64,000 nucleotides of DNA from Qipengyuania vesicularis (GCF_019711415.1 NZ_JAIGNJ010000002.1:620001-684000), one strand, 5' to 3'. Shown: positions 11,739-21,746, numbered from the stretch's first letter. The notes: a model not told the origin generated them from the sequence alone. Numbers and translations: made by a program.

Positions 11739-13163
11739 TCAGACCTCTGCGTTGCGCTTGACGGTGATCACCTGCGGATAGGTGAATTCCTTGAGGCCAT
11801 CGATCCCGTACTCGGCACCGAAGCCCGACTGCTTGTGACCGCCGAAGGGCGCGAGCGGCGAAATGTGCAGGAACTCGTTGATCCAGACGGTGCCGGTCTC
11901 AAGCTGTTCGGCAATCTCCACGCCCTTGTCGGTGTCCTTGGTCCAGACAGCCCCGGCAAGGCCGTATTCTGAATTGTTCGCGCGCTCGATGGCTTCTTCG
12001 ACGCTGCCGAATTTCATCAGCGGCATGACGGGTCCGAACTGCTCCTCAGCCACGATGCGCGCGTCTTCGGGCGGATTGTCGAGGATAGTGATCGGCACGT
12101 AATAGCCCGTGCCTGAGGGATCGACATCGCCGCCGGTCAGGAACTGATAGCCATTGTCCTTGGCGTCCTGGATCAGCTCACACACGCGCTCGAACTGCTT
12201 CTTGTTCTGGATCGGACCGACGCCGGTGCCCTGCTGTGAGCCGTCACCCACGACCACACCCTTGGCGTATTCAGCGATGGCCTTGGACAGGTCGTCGTAG
12301 ATGTCTTCATGGATGTAGATGCGCTTCGCCGCGACGCAGATCTGGCCTGCATTCGAAAAGCTCGACCAGAACAGCTGTTCGGCGACCTTCTCGACATCGG
12401 CATCGGGCAGGACGATCGAAGCGTCGTTACCGCCCAGCTCCAGCGTGATGCGTTTCAGATCACCTGCCGCACCTTCCATGATCTTCTTCCCCGTCGCGGT
12501 CGAGCCGGTGAAGGTGATCTTGTCGATATCGGGATGCTCGGTGATCAGCGGGCCGAGCTCGTCGGGACCGGTGATGATATTGACCGTGCCCTTGGGAACG
12601 ACGTCCTTGACCAGTTCGGCGATGCGCAGCGTCGTGAGCGGGGTGAAGGGCGAAGGCTTGAGGACGATGGTGCAGCCCGAGATGAGCGCGGGCACGATCT
12701 TCTGGATCGCCATCATGACGGGGAAGTTCCACGGCACGATGCCGCCGACCACGCCCACCGGAACACGGCGGGTGCGCGAGAGGCGCGTGTCGTCATCCTG
12801 GTTGATGACGTCGTCCAGCGTCAGGCCCGACTGCGCTGCAGCCAGACCCGCCGCACCGAAGATCTCCATCTGGGCTTGTGCGTGCGGCTTGCCCTGTTCG
12901 GTCGTGAGCAGGCGGAAAAGCTCGTCGGCGTTTTCCTTGATCGCCGCGGCGATGCCGCGCACGACCTGCTGGCGCTCCTCTGCGCTGGTCTTGCGCCATG
13001 TCTTGAACGCCGCGCGGGCAGCAGCCACCGCGCGGTCCAGCTCTTCCTTGCCGCAGGAGGGGACAAGGCCGACCACCTCTTCATTGGCCGGATTGACGAC
13101 TTCGAGCGTGTTGCTCGTCGTCACCATCTCGCCGTCGATCAGGTTCGCATAGGTCTTGGTCAT
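11739..13163 (-). CDS. NAD(P)-dependent aldehyde dehydrogenase
   Basis: This 474-residue enzyme of the aldehyde dehydrogenase superfamily oxidises an aldehyde to the carboxylate. The catalytic Glu242 lies in ELGGN and the nucleophile Cys276 in GQICVAAKR, with the usual spacing of 34. The cofactor segment FTGSTATG precedes them, and PWNFPVMM lies at about 154-161. A GAGGAGAGAG ribosome site precedes the ATG. It is monocistronic, convergent with the GH3-like gene. The sequence resembles the broad aldehyde/betaine aldehyde type; the substrate cannot be assigned from sequence or neighbours. Confidence 0.93.
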   Translation of the reverse strand: MTKTYANLIDGEMVTTSNTLEVVNPANEEVVGLVPSCGKEELDRAVAAARAAFKTWRKTSAEERQQVVRGIAAAIKENADELFRLLTTEQGKPHAQAQMEIFGAAGLAAAQSGLTLDDVINQDDDTRLSRTRRVPVGVVGGIVPWNFPVMMAIQKIVPALISGCTIVLKPSPFTPLTTLRIAELVKDVVPKGTVNIITGPDELGPLITEHPDIDKITFTGSTATGKKIMEGAAGDLKRITLELGGNDASIVLPDADVEKVAEQLFWSSFSNAGQICVAAKRIYIHEDIYDDLSKAIAEYAKGVVVGDGSQQGTGVGPIQNKKQFERVCELIQDAKDNGYQFLTGGDVDPSGTGYYVPITILDNPPEDARIVAEEQFGPVMPLMKFGSVEEAIERANNSEYGLAGAVWTKDTDKGVEIAEQLETGTVWINEFLHISPLAPFGGHKQSGFGAEYGIDGLKEFTYPQVITVKRNAEV

Positions 13164-13257
13164 GGCTCTCTCCTCAAGCGCAGAATCGGTTGCTTAGAGA
13201 GACCTTATATGCCGCGGGCCCGCGCGACAATGAGATTGGGAGGCAGGCTTGTCAGGC

Positions 13258-14808
13258 TCAGACGGCGTGCTGGTCTGTCGGCGGGGCGAGCGCAGGTCGC
13301 CAGCGTATCACAACGGCGATCATGGCGAAGAGCGGGACCAGCCAGATCAGGCGGCTGATGTAGCGCCACTGCGGCTCAACCACCGCGCCCCCGAAACCCG
13401 AAATCAGGATCATTGCGGATAGAGTCAGGAGCGCCCAGTTCCGCAGCGTGCGCCAGCGGTGGTCCGGATCGGATCGACGCTGGAAAAGACAAACCAGGAG
13501 CATCAGCAAGGACGCGACTACGGTGAGTTTCAGCACCGTGTCCATCAGCGCTTCGGGCCAGGCCTCCCTGTCGGCCAGCGTCGCCTTCATGTCCTCTCCC
13601 ACCGATTGCGGGATCGCATCCCAGCAATAGGCCCTTGCCGAGCATGCCCGGTTCAATCCTGTGTACTGGACCCAGGTCAATTGCCGGAACGTGTTTCGTA
13701 CGATGGCCATGCCCTGCCCGATCGGGTCGTGCAGCATGACGGCGATGGCGAAAGCTGTGTCTTCCTCTCCCATTGTCCGGCGCTCTTCAGGAGTGGCAAG
13801 CAGGTAGGTCCCCACGCCCGGCGTAGGGTTGGAAAGGATCGCCGAAGCATGGCTGGTATCGTTCAGTTCGACCCGGCAGATCTGGAAGCGGTTTCCATCG
13901 CAGCCACTGTCGATGAAGGATTTTCCCGGACCATCGGCAATGAAGCGGGCCGTCATCAGTGGCAGCATCTGCGGCTTCTTCCCGATCGCCGCCTCGGTCG
14001 CGAGCGCTGTGACCTGGAGCGAGGCGAAGCCGATGGCTAGCCCCGCGATACCGGCGATCCAACCCCGGCGTGGAACGTCGGGCGCCCATTTGACGAGACG
14101 CAATGCCAGCAACGCAGCCAGCATCCCTGCGATCATCACGATGTGGGTCATATGCGAGACGACTGCGGTAACGATCGTCATGAACAGGACGAAGACCTCG
14201 AATTTCGTCAGCTTCCCGGGCGTCGCTAGCAGGAGGAAGGCAACTATGCCGAAGGCCCCGAACCCATCGGCCAGGAGCATGCCGTTGTAGAAGGGCAGTG
14301 TCGTCAGCGCGGCCAGCAACAGCACGATGCCGGTGGTCGCAATCGGATCGGAAATGCCGAACCGCCGCAGGGCCAGGCGAATAAGAAAATAGGCGAGCCA
14401 GGCCTGGAATAGAATGAACAGCCAGAAATTGCTGGTGACATACCCCACCCACATCAGCGCGCCCATGTAGGGCGATCGCCCGGTCATCACGAGGCCTGAA
14501 GAAATGTCGTTATGCGTCCGAAACGCCGGATCCTCTGCCGGTTTCTCCGCGTCGGGTTCGCTGTCGCCAGAACCGGCTGGAAGCTTCTCGGTATAGCGTT
14601 CGCTCCAGTCGGTCGTGAATGTCTTGCCCGAAGCCATGTGGGCCGCCATGTCTGCGGCACGGATGTAGTTCGTCGTATCGTCGAAGAAGAAGGCAAAGCC
14701 GTTTGCCAGCGGCGTCCACATAAGGGCGAGGACACAGAGAATATGGAGCGCCCAATCGCGTATTGGGCTTGCGCCAGATGCCCGCTGCTGCTCGGCTTCG
14801 CTTGTCAT
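13258..14808 (-). CDS. Polytopic membrane protein of unknown function in sugar-lipid operon
   Basis: This 516-residue protein has about ten hydrophobic segments. An early periplasmic loop contains the acidic FFDDTTNYIRAADMA stretch, followed by a polar region around 70-100. Acidic residues in the first loop after a membrane helix are typical of GT-C glycosyltransferases that use polyprenyl-phosphate sugars, so such a role is possible. I do not recognise the family. It is the last gene of an operon that begins with a GtrB-like glycosyltransferase and starts 23 bases after the FAD oxidoreductase stop. In that setting it may transfer the lipid-linked sugar on the periplasmic side. Confidence 0.8.
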   Translation of the reverse strand: MTSEAEQQRASGASPIRDWALHILCVLALMWTPLANGFAFFFDDTTNYIRAADMAAHMASGKTFTTDWSERYTEKLPAGSGDSEPDAEKPAEDPAFRTHNDISSGLVMTGRSPYMGALMWVGYVTSNFWLFILFQAWLAYFLIRLALRRFGISDPIATTGIVLLLAALTTLPFYNGMLLADGFGAFGIVAFLLLATPGKLTKFEVFVLFMTIVTAVVSHMTHIVMIAGMLAALLALRLVKWAPDVPRRGWIAGIAGLAIGFASLQVTALATEAAIGKKPQMLPLMTARFIADGPGKSFIDSGCDGNRFQICRVELNDTSHASAILSNPTPGVGTYLLATPEERRTMGEEDTAFAIAVMLHDPIGQGMAIVRNTFRQLTWVQYTGLNRACSARAYCWDAIPQSVGEDMKATLADREAWPEALMDTVLKLTVVASLLMLLVCLFQRRSDPDHRWRTLRNWALLTLSAMILISGFGGAVVEPQWRYISRLIWLVPLFAMIAVVIRWRPALAPPTDQHAV

Positions 14809-14831
14809 CGCCCTACCCCCTCACGAACAGC

Positions 14832-16151
14832 TTAACCCGTCTCCCCGACGATCCTGGCGGCCAGTCGCCGACCCTCGCGGATAGCATAATTGGTCCCTCG
14901 ATCCTCGGGATATACCTGCGCCATGGAGCAGATGTAGAGCCCTTTGCGCGGGCCGTCCTCATCCGGGATAAGCTGCGAATAGTGCTGTTCTACCACGGGC
15001 TGCGACCAGCGCGCCTTCCAGACGTGTGAGCGCTGGATCCAGCCCGGTTCGAATTCCGGAAACATCTTCTGGAGGTGAGGCACCGAGAAATCGAGCACCT
15101 CTTCTTCGCTCATCCCATAGAGCGCGTCGGTGTGCGGGAGGTATTTCGAGAGGTAGACGATATGCCTGCCACCATAGCTCTCGGCATTCTCGAAATTGGT
15201 ATGCTCGATCACGCCGACATAGGGAAAATCTGGGTCGTTGACGTTGAGCCAGTAGGTTGAACTCAGGGGGCGGTCGAGTTCCAGCACCAGGCACACGTTA
15301 GCGAGATAATCGATCCGCCGAAGCGAACTCAGATAGTCCTCGTCTGCCCATCCGCTTACGAGATCCGCAATCAGCGGCAGTGCGGGTGTGGCGATGACGA
15401 TGTCGCTTTCGAACCGACGTCCTCCCGCTTCGACGACCCAGCGGTCCCCCTCTATCGGCGTGATCGCTGAGGCCGGCGTGCCGGTGTGAACTTCGCCTCG
15501 ATTCTCTCGGATCGCGTCCGCCGCCGCTTCGGCGAGCCGCGCAAAGGAGCCCTTGAAGTAAGCGAGCCTTTCTTCGCCCTTGGCCCCGCGCGATCCGCCG
15601 CGAAGCTTGAGCTTGTTCCAGAACCAGACTGCGGAGACCTTGTCGGCATAGGGGCCGAACTTGCCGGCAAGAAGCGGCTCCCACATCACCTTGAAAACCC
15701 GCTCCCCGCCCAGTTCGCGAAGCCATTGGGCCGCCGTCTTTCCTTCGAGGCTCTTCCAGTCCTTTACCCCGCGCGCACGCAAGGTCAGCACGCCGAGGCG
15801 GATTCGGTCGAGGAACGGTAGCGGCGAGAAGCGAAGCAGGTCGAGCGGTGTCGACAGCTTGAAAACCGAGCGGTTGTAATAGACGCCGGTGTTGGTCGGA
15901 TTGGTGACCACCTGGTCCGATAGCCCCAGATCGTCGATCAGGCCCATGACCTCCAGATCATTGGTGAACCAGTGGTGGTAGAAGCGGTCGATCCGTTCGC
16001 CCTCGCCTTCGAACGCCCCGGCCAGGCCGCCGACGAAATCGTCTGCCTCAAGCAAGGTCACCTTGTGGCCCGCGCGCGAAAGGTCGTAGGCGGCTGAAAG
16101 TCCGCTGAAACCTCCGCCGATGACGGTGATTGTTTTCTTGCTGGCCGTCAT
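14832..16151 (-). CDS. FAD-dependent NAD(P)-binding oxidoreductase (amine-oxidase/UGM-like)
   Basis: The 439-residue protein begins with a dinucleotide-binding motif, VIGGGFSGLSAAYDL, followed by the acidic strand end LLEADDFVGGLAG. It belongs to the broad group containing protoporphyrinogen oxidase, amine oxidases and UDP-galactopyranose-mutase-like enzymes. The C-terminal FAD motif appears as YPEDRGTNYAIREGRR. Its ATG overlaps the stop of the flippase gene by 4 bases, so translation is coupled. Because its neighbours handle polyprenyl-linked sugars, it may modify the sugar or the lipid carrier. The reaction is not known. Confidence 0.85.
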   Translation of the reverse strand: MTASKKTITVIGGGFSGLSAAYDLSRAGHKVTLLEADDFVGGLAGAFEGEGERIDRFYHHWFTNDLEVMGLIDDLGLSDQVVTNPTNTGVYYNRSVFKLSTPLDLLRFSPLPFLDRIRLGVLTLRARGVKDWKSLEGKTAAQWLRELGGERVFKVMWEPLLAGKFGPYADKVSAVWFWNKLKLRGGSRGAKGEERLAYFKGSFARLAEAAADAIRENRGEVHTGTPASAITPIEGDRWVVEAGGRRFESDIVIATPALPLIADLVSGWADEDYLSSLRRIDYLANVCLVLELDRPLSSTYWLNVNDPDFPYVGVIEHTNFENAESYGGRHIVYLSKYLPHTDALYGMSEEEVLDFSVPHLQKMFPEFEPGWIQRSHVWKARWSQPVVEQHYSQLIPDEDGPRKGLYICSMAQVYPEDRGTNYAIREGRRLAARIVGETG

Positions 16152-17167
16152 CCGATCCTGTCGCGTTCACTCGTTATTGCGGGTCTTCCGCGAAGGAACC
16201 ACAAGGCGATCCCGTAGCCGCCGATCAGCGTTGCAGGCAACCAGATGATGAGATGGACCAGCAGCGCGAATGCCGTGGCCGCAGCTGCCGGATTGCCCAC
16301 GCTCTGCGCTGCCTGCGCTGCAAAAAAGTCGAACGTGCCGACGTAACCCGGCGAGGACGGCAGGAGGGTCGCTAGCGTTGCGACAGGCATGGCCAGAATG
16401 CCGCCAACGGGCTCGACAAGTCCCGGAATTGCCTGGGCCGACACATAGAACACCGCCCACTCCAGCCCCCAGGCGACCGCAGACCAGCCGATGAGCACCG
16501 CCATTTTCGGACCCTTGGCGTGATGCCGCAAGGTCGTGAACAGATGGTCGAAGAAGCCCTCGAGCTTGATGGACGAGCCACGCCACAGCTTTCCTACAAG
16601 TCGAACCAGCATGCGGACCGGGAGTTCGACGAGCGCCGGAAACAGGAGCAGGAGAAGTACAGTCAGGGCCGCGAGCAACACGGCAATACGGCCGGTTTGG
16701 AAGACTGCTCCTCCCATCAGGCCCGAGAAATCGAATGCTAGAAGACAAATGCCGAGGATGACCAGCAGGCTGAGAATGTCGAGCAAGCGCTCCACAAGTA
16801 CGCTGGCGAGCAGCCCCGAACTCGGAACGCCGAGATGACCGGACAGGCCGTAAACACGAAGCACATCGCCGGCGCGGAATGGCAAAAGGTTATTGGCAGC
16901 AATCGAGCCCATGAAGGGCGTCACACAGGCGTTCCAGCTTAGGCCGGGGTTGTCGCTCAACAGCATGCTGCGCCAGCGCGCGATACGGCAGGCATAGCCC
17001 AGCAGGAAAATCCCGATCGCAAGCGCGATCCAGCCCGGCCGGGCCTGCGCGAGCGAGGCGATGAGCTGTTCCCCGTCGACATTGCGCGCAACCAGCCGCA
17101 GGAACACCACGGAAACCGCGATGCCGAACAGGAATTGTGCCACCCGTTTAGGCTGCAGACGGTTCAT
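16148..17167 (-). CDS. Lysylphosphatidylglycerol-synthase-TM/AglD-type flippase-like membrane protein
   Basis: This 339-residue protein has about eight transmembrane helices and belongs to the UPF0104 family, related to the flippase half of MprF and to AglD. The landmarks are FRAGDVLRVYGLSGHLG in the first half and LLPSSPGYVGTFDFFAAQAA near the C terminus. Members are thought to move or handle lipid substrates across the membrane. It overlaps both neighbours by 4 bases (GT2 upstream, FAD oxidoreductase downstream). The likely role is handling the polyprenyl-phosphate sugar produced by the upstream GT2. This is inference from context. Confidence 0.85.
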   Translation of the reverse strand: MNRLQPKRVAQFLFGIAVSVVFLRLVARNVDGEQLIASLAQARPGWIALAIGIFLLGYACRIARWRSMLLSDNPGLSWNACVTPFMGSIAANNLLPFRAGDVLRVYGLSGHLGVPSSGLLASVLVERLLDILSLLVILGICLLAFDFSGLMGGAVFQTGRIAVLLAALTVLLLLLFPALVELPVRMLVRLVGKLWRGSSIKLEGFFDHLFTTLRHHAKGPKMAVLIGWSAVAWGLEWAVFYVSAQAIPGLVEPVGGILAMPVATLATLLPSSPGYVGTFDFFAAQAAQSVGNPAAAATAFALLVHLIIWLPATLIGGYGIALWFLRGRPAITSERDRIG

Positions 17168-18168
17168 TCAGCAGCGCTCAAGCCGTGTTCCGTAGCAGAC
17201 GATGGATCCTTGTCCGATCCTTCGAAACCGATCTTCTCGCGCACGACATAGAGCGGGCGCTTCTTCACCTCGCTATAGGTCCGGCCGACATATTCGCCCA
17301 AAATTCCGAGGCAGAGTAGTTGGACCCCGCCGAGGAACAGCAAGGCGATCATGATGGCCGTCCAGCCTTCGACCCAGATCGACGTAAACAGGCGCAGCAC
17401 CAGGACGTAGACGATACCAAGCATAGCGAAAGCGGCTGCGACCATGCCCATGGTCGTCGCAAAACGCAGCGGCTTGGCCGAAAAGGACAGGATGCCGTCG
17501 GTCGCGAAACGCATCATCTTGCGCAGCGGGTACTTCGATGTGCCGGCGAAACGCTTGGCCCGTTCATAGGGAAGCGCCGTCTGATTGAAGCCCACCCATG
17601 ATACCATCCCGCGCACGAAACGGTCGCGTTCGGGCATGGCCTTGAGCACTTCGACGACATTGCGCCCCATCAGGCGAAAGTCGCCCGTGTCGAGGGGGAT
17701 CGGCACTTCGGACAGGCCGTTGAGGACCCTGTAGAACCCCCGCGCTGTCATCAGTTTGAAGCGGCTTTCCCCCGGGCGTGAGGTGCGCGTGCCGTAGACC
17801 ACGTCATAACCCTCGCGCCATTTCGCGATCATCTCGACCACGGTTTCGGGCGGGTCCTGAAGATCGGCGTCGATCAGCACCACCGCATCGCCTTTCGCGG
17901 CATCGATGCCCGCGGTAACGGCGATCTGGTGCCCGAAATTGCGTGCAAAGCTGAGGACCTTTACCCTTGCGTCTTGCGCTGCGGCTTCGCGCAGCAGGTG
18001 GAGCGTCCGGTCCTGCGATCCGTCATCGACGAAGACCAGCTCGAAATCATAGGCAGGCGCGGTGTCGCAGAGGCGCGAGAGCTGGCTCAGCGTTTCGCCG
18101 ATCACCTCTTCCTCGTTGTAGCAAGGCACGACGACCGAGATCAGCTGTCTGTCATTCTGGCTCGTCAT
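17164..18168 (-). CDS. GtrB/DPM-like family 2 glycosyltransferase
   Basis: The 334-residue enzyme has an N-terminal GT2 domain (VVVPCYNEEEVIGETL, LVFVDDGSQDRT, DADLQDPPE) and two C-terminal transmembrane helices around 230-300. This is the layout of enzymes that move a hexose from a nucleotide sugar to polyprenyl phosphate, such as GtrB and ArnC relatives. The DDGS and DAD motifs carry the metal-binding aspartates. I chose the ATG at 18168 (MTSQNDRQ) instead of the longer open frame because GT2 similarity starts just after it. It is the first gene of the four-gene operon and should provide its lipid-linked sugar. Confidence 0.9.
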   Translation of the reverse strand: MTSQNDRQLISVVVPCYNEEEVIGETLSQLSRLCDTAPAYDFELVFVDDGSQDRTLHLLREAAAQDARVKVLSFARNFGHQIAVTAGIDAAKGDAVVLIDADLQDPPETVVEMIAKWREGYDVVYGTRTSRPGESRFKLMTARGFYRVLNGLSEVPIPLDTGDFRLMGRNVVEVLKAMPERDRFVRGMVSWVGFNQTALPYERAKRFAGTSKYPLRKMMRFATDGILSFSAKPLRFATTMGMVAAAFAMLGIVYVLVLRLFTSIWVEGWTAIMIALLFLGGVQLLCLGILGEYVGRTYSEVKKRPLYVVREKIGFEGSDKDPSSATEHGLSAAE

Positions 18169-18327
18169 TGCTGAAGACCCCTGCCTCTCCGTTCCCGGTG
18201 CACTACCCCGTCCGCAGCGCACCCCAGCCCCTTCGGCCGGAAAGGGTTATGCGGAATTCCCCGCCGTGCCGCAATGGCATGGAGCCGGCGAATTGTGCGG
18301 CTGTTTTGGATTGAGGCAGATGCGACG

Positions 18328-20196
18328 TCAGCTTTCCACCGTCGACCAGGAGGCTTGTCCGGTCAGGTAATCGAATTCGAACCGGTTGTTCCCACGGCGA
18401 CGCCGCCTGCGTCCTTCGGGCAAGGGTTCATGGGGTAGACCCGCATCTCTTGCGGCGCGTCGAACGGCTTCGCACAGGACCGAACCCTCGGGCCAGACCG
18501 CCAAGAGTCGCGCCTTGTCCTTCCGCCACAGGACGACACGCCCATCCTTCGCGGTCATCTCTGCATCGGCAGACCCTTCGAAATGGTCGAACCAGCCTCC
18601 CCCACTCCAGCCGTCGCCTTCGATTGTCACGCCGGAACGCAGGCTTTCCGAGAGGGTGATGGTGCCGCCTGCCATCCCTTCGAGCGGTCCGGGCGGCAAG
18701 TTTTCCGGGATGGCGAAATCGGTGGTCCTGCTGCCGGTCCGCGGACCGATGATGATCTGCCCGTCGATGTTCTCAAGCGAACGCGCGAGCGCGTCCGGTA
18801 CGATGGGAAGGCAGGGCACGACCACCAGCCGGTACCCGGCAAGATCGGCGCCGGGCGGCAAGATATCGATATCGAGACCCAGTTCGCGCATAGCCGAATA
18901 GGCCGAAAACGCCGCCCAGAGCCCCGACCGTCCCTCCCCCTGCGGCTGGATCTGCGTGATCCATTCGGACTCATATGAGAAAACCAGTGCAGCCTGCTTC
19001 GGTGTAGGCGCATCGCTCTCGATCTCCCCAATGCAGTCGGCCACCGCGCGCGCCTCGGCCAAGGCGGGTGCCGGGTTGCCATCGGGCCGCAGGAGCCCCG
19101 CGTGCATCTGCTCCTGCGCCTTGGGGAACTGCCGCCAGCGGAAATAGCTCACCATCTCCGCGCCATGTGCGAAGGCCTCCAGCGTCCAGAGCTTTACCAT
19201 GCCCGGCAGCGGCGCAGGATTGTAACGCGCCCAGTTCACCGGTCCCGGCTGCTGTTCGAGAACCGACCAGCGCCCGTCCTTCGCGCAGCCGCGATAAAGG
19301 TCGTGGTGGAATGCAGCGATATCGGGATGGCCCTGCCGCGCGTAGGCGCGCTTCTCCTCTTCGGAAAAGCAGAACATCTCGAGGAAGCCGAGCGGGTAGC
19401 TATCCCACCCAAGAACGTCGACCTCTGCCCCCAAATCATGGTGATCGTAGCCGGTGTAGAAGCCCATCGCGTTATGGGTGATATCGCGCCCCGGCGAATG
19501 CTCGCGCAGGATTTCGACCTGTCCTCGGTTGAAGGCGATGACCTGGTCCGAGGAAAAGCGCCGGAAAGCCAGCCAGTGCGCCGGGTTCGCCTCGGTCACG
19601 GTAAGGTTGGGCAGGTCGATCTCGTCGAACGAGCGGTACTCCATCGACCAGAAGACATTGCCCCACGCCTCGTTCAGCGCCTCGATGCTCCCGTAACGGT
19701 TCGCAAGCCAACGCCGGAATGCATCGCGAGCGGCGGGCGAGAAGCTCTGCACCGTATCGTGGCAGCCATACTCATTGTCGGTCTGCCAGCTGACGACGCC
19801 GGGGTGTTCGCCGTAACGCTCCGCCACCACGCGAGTGATACGCTGGGCTTCCTCCCGATAGCCCATGTGGCTGAAACAATAGTGCCGCCGCGATCCGAAG
19901 CCGCGCGGCCTGCCTTCGCGATCGATCGCAACCATGTCGGGCATGCGATCGACCAGCCACTTGGGCGGCGTGGCAGTGGGCGTGCCCATGATGATACCGA
20001 GGCCTGCCTCGTGCAGCACCTCCACAGCCCGGTCGAGCCAGCCCCAGTCGAACCGGCCCGGTTCGGGCTCGATCCTGCTCCAGGCAAATTCGCCGATACG
20101 CACACGGGTGAGGCCCGTCTCGCGCATCAGGCGCGCGTCTTCGGCCCAACGCTCTTCGGGCCAGTGTTCGGGATAGTAGCAAACGCCGAGGTGCAT
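18328..20196 (-). CDS. GH42 beta-galactosidase
   Basis: This 622-residue enzyme starts MHLGVCYYPEHWPEERW, the canonical GH42 opening. The acid/base is Glu142 in QTDNEYG, and the likely nucleophile is Glu314 in LEQQPGPVNW, both at the usual family positions. A trimerisation-like middle domain and a short C-terminal domain follow. The ATG at 20196 is preferred over an upstream extension that lacks homology. There is no signal peptide, so it acts on galactosides already imported. It diverges from an SSS symporter 60 bases away, and the neighbouring genes for alpha-galactosidase and the Leloir pathway support galactose release and use. Confidence 0.94.
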   Translation of the reverse strand: MHLGVCYYPEHWPEERWAEDARLMRETGLTRVRIGEFAWSRIEPEPGRFDWGWLDRAVEVLHEAGLGIIMGTPTATPPKWLVDRMPDMVAIDREGRPRGFGSRRHYCFSHMGYREEAQRITRVVAERYGEHPGVVSWQTDNEYGCHDTVQSFSPAARDAFRRWLANRYGSIEALNEAWGNVFWSMEYRSFDEIDLPNLTVTEANPAHWLAFRRFSSDQVIAFNRGQVEILREHSPGRDITHNAMGFYTGYDHHDLGAEVDVLGWDSYPLGFLEMFCFSEEEKRAYARQGHPDIAAFHHDLYRGCAKDGRWSVLEQQPGPVNWARYNPAPLPGMVKLWTLEAFAHGAEMVSYFRWRQFPKAQEQMHAGLLRPDGNPAPALAEARAVADCIGEIESDAPTPKQAALVFSYESEWITQIQPQGEGRSGLWAAFSAYSAMRELGLDIDILPPGADLAGYRLVVVPCLPIVPDALARSLENIDGQIIIGPRTGSRTTDFAIPENLPPGPLEGMAGGTITLSESLRSGVTIEGDGWSGGGWFDHFEGSADAEMTAKDGRVVLWRKDKARLLAVWPEGSVLCEAVRRAARDAGLPHEPLPEGRRRRRRGNNRFEFDYLTGQASWSTVES

Positions 20197-20255
20197 GGTC
20201 TTGCGTCTATCCCCGTTTCTGCGATGGATGCCAGCGGGATTTTGGGAGAGCATGC

Positions 20256-21746
20256 TTGTTCGGGGATACGGCAGATTTCGCAAATGCGGGCCAGTTGGCG
20301 GTGTTCATCGGCCTGACGGCCCTGGTCGGCCTGCTGACCTGGTGGAAAGTCCGCAGCGCCAAGCATGATGGGTCGGAGCAGGACGTCTTCCTTGCGGGCA
20401 AGGGACTGAGCTGGATCTTCGTTGCCGGTGCGATCACCCTGACCAACCTTTCGACCGACCAGTTGGTGGGCATGAACGGCAACCAGATGCTGCTGCTCGC
20501 CTGGTGGGAGATTGCAGGCTTCGTCGGCCTGATGACCTTGGCCTTCATCTTCGTGCCGCTCTACTATCGCTACAATTGCACGACGGTCACCGAACTGCTC
20601 GAACGGCGGTATGACGGTCGTTCGATCCGAACGCTGATTTCGGCCATCTTCATCGCCGGGAACCTGCTGATCTATTTGCCCGCCGCGCTCTATTCGGGCG
20701 GGCTGTTCCTGCAGTCGCTGTTTGGGGCGCAGGTGCCACTGATCTACTTCTCGGTCGGCCTCGCCCTGATTGGCGCGGCCTACACTGTCTTCGGCGGCCT
20801 GCGCGCGGTCGCGGTGATGGATACCTTCTCCGGCATCGGCATTCTGGCGCTGGCCCTGCTGATCGTGTTCCTCGCGCTGGCAGCTGTCGATTTCGACATC
20901 GTCACAGGAGTGCCCGCCGAACGGCTGAGCATGGTCGGCGCGGCGGACAGTCCGATCCCCTTCCACACGCTGTTTACCGGCATGGCCTTCATCCAGATCT
21001 TCTACTGGTCGACCAACCAGAACATCACCCAGAAGGCGATGGCCGCGCCGACGGTGAAGGAAGCGCAGAAGGGGGTGTTCGCCGCTGCCGCCGTGCGTAT
21101 CCTGGTCGTCCCGCCGATCGTCGTGATCCCGGGCGTGGTGGCCTACAAACTGTTCGGCGATGTGGGGGATGCCGCCTATGGCAGGCTCGTCGCCGAAGTG
21201 CTGCCGAGCTGGTTGTCGGGAGCCTTTGCCGCGATGGTCGCCGCCGCCGTGATCACTACCTTCAGCGCTGTGCTGAATTCCACGGTCGCGCTCTATTCGG
21301 TCGACTTCCACGAGCAATTCGTGGGAGAGGTGAAGAACCACTGGAAGCTGGGTGCGGTAATGAGCGTATTCGCCACCGTGCTCGCCATTGTTATGGTGCC
21401 GGTGTTCATGAACGCGGAGAGCATCATCAACCTGCTGCAGCAGTTGAACGGGTTGTCTTCGATGCCGATCCTCTCTGCCTTCATCGTCGGCCTCTTGTTC
21501 CGCAATGTCGCGGCGCGCTCGGCGATTGCGGGCGTGGTCTGGGGCATCGGCCTCTACGCGCTATTCACCTTCAACGAGGGCTTCGCGGCCTCGGTGGGTA
21601 TCCACTATATCGACTTCATGGTGGTCACGCTGTTCACCTCGGTGGCGGCGGCCTTGGCATTCAACCGCCTCGCGCTCGGGCGGCGCGCAGAATGGATCGG
21701 CTTCGAGCTGTTCCGCGGCAAGGGCGAGGAAGGCACGGCTGCGTGA
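20256..21746 (+). CDS. Sodium/solute symporter (SGLT-type), galactoside locus
   Basis: This 496-residue polytopic protein of the SSS family opens a galactoside operon. SGLT-like landmarks are VFLAGKGLSWIFVAGAITLTN and the TNQNITQKAMAA block; about 13-14 helices are expected. The start is a TTG at 20256, supported by GGGAGAG located 5 bases upstream; the ATG at 20252 is out of frame. It overlaps the GH36 gene by 4 bases. Sodium-coupled uptake of galactose or a small galactoside is the simplest role given galT and galK downstream. The exact sugar is inferred. Confidence 0.9.
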   Translation: MFGDTADFANAGQLAVFIGLTALVGLLTWWKVRSAKHDGSEQDVFLAGKGLSWIFVAGAITLTNLSTDQLVGMNGNQMLLLAWWEIAGFVGLMTLAFIFVPLYYRYNCTTVTELLERRYDGRSIRTLISAIFIAGNLLIYLPAALYSGGLFLQSLFGAQVPLIYFSVGLALIGAAYTVFGGLRAVAVMDTFSGIGILALALLIVFLALAAVDFDIVTGVPAERLSMVGAADSPIPFHTLFTGMAFIQIFYWSTNQNITQKAMAAPTVKEAQKGVFAAAAVRILVVPPIVVIPGVVAYKLFGDVGDAAYGRLVAEVLPSWLSGAFAAMVAAAVITTFSAVLNSTVALYSVDFHEQFVGEVKNHWKLGAVMSVFATVLAIVMVPVFMNAESIINLLQQLNGLSSMPILSAFIVGLLFRNVAARSAIAGVVWGIGLYALFTFNEGFAASVGIHYIDFMVVTLFTSVAAALAFNRLALGRRAEWIGFELFRGKGEEGTAA

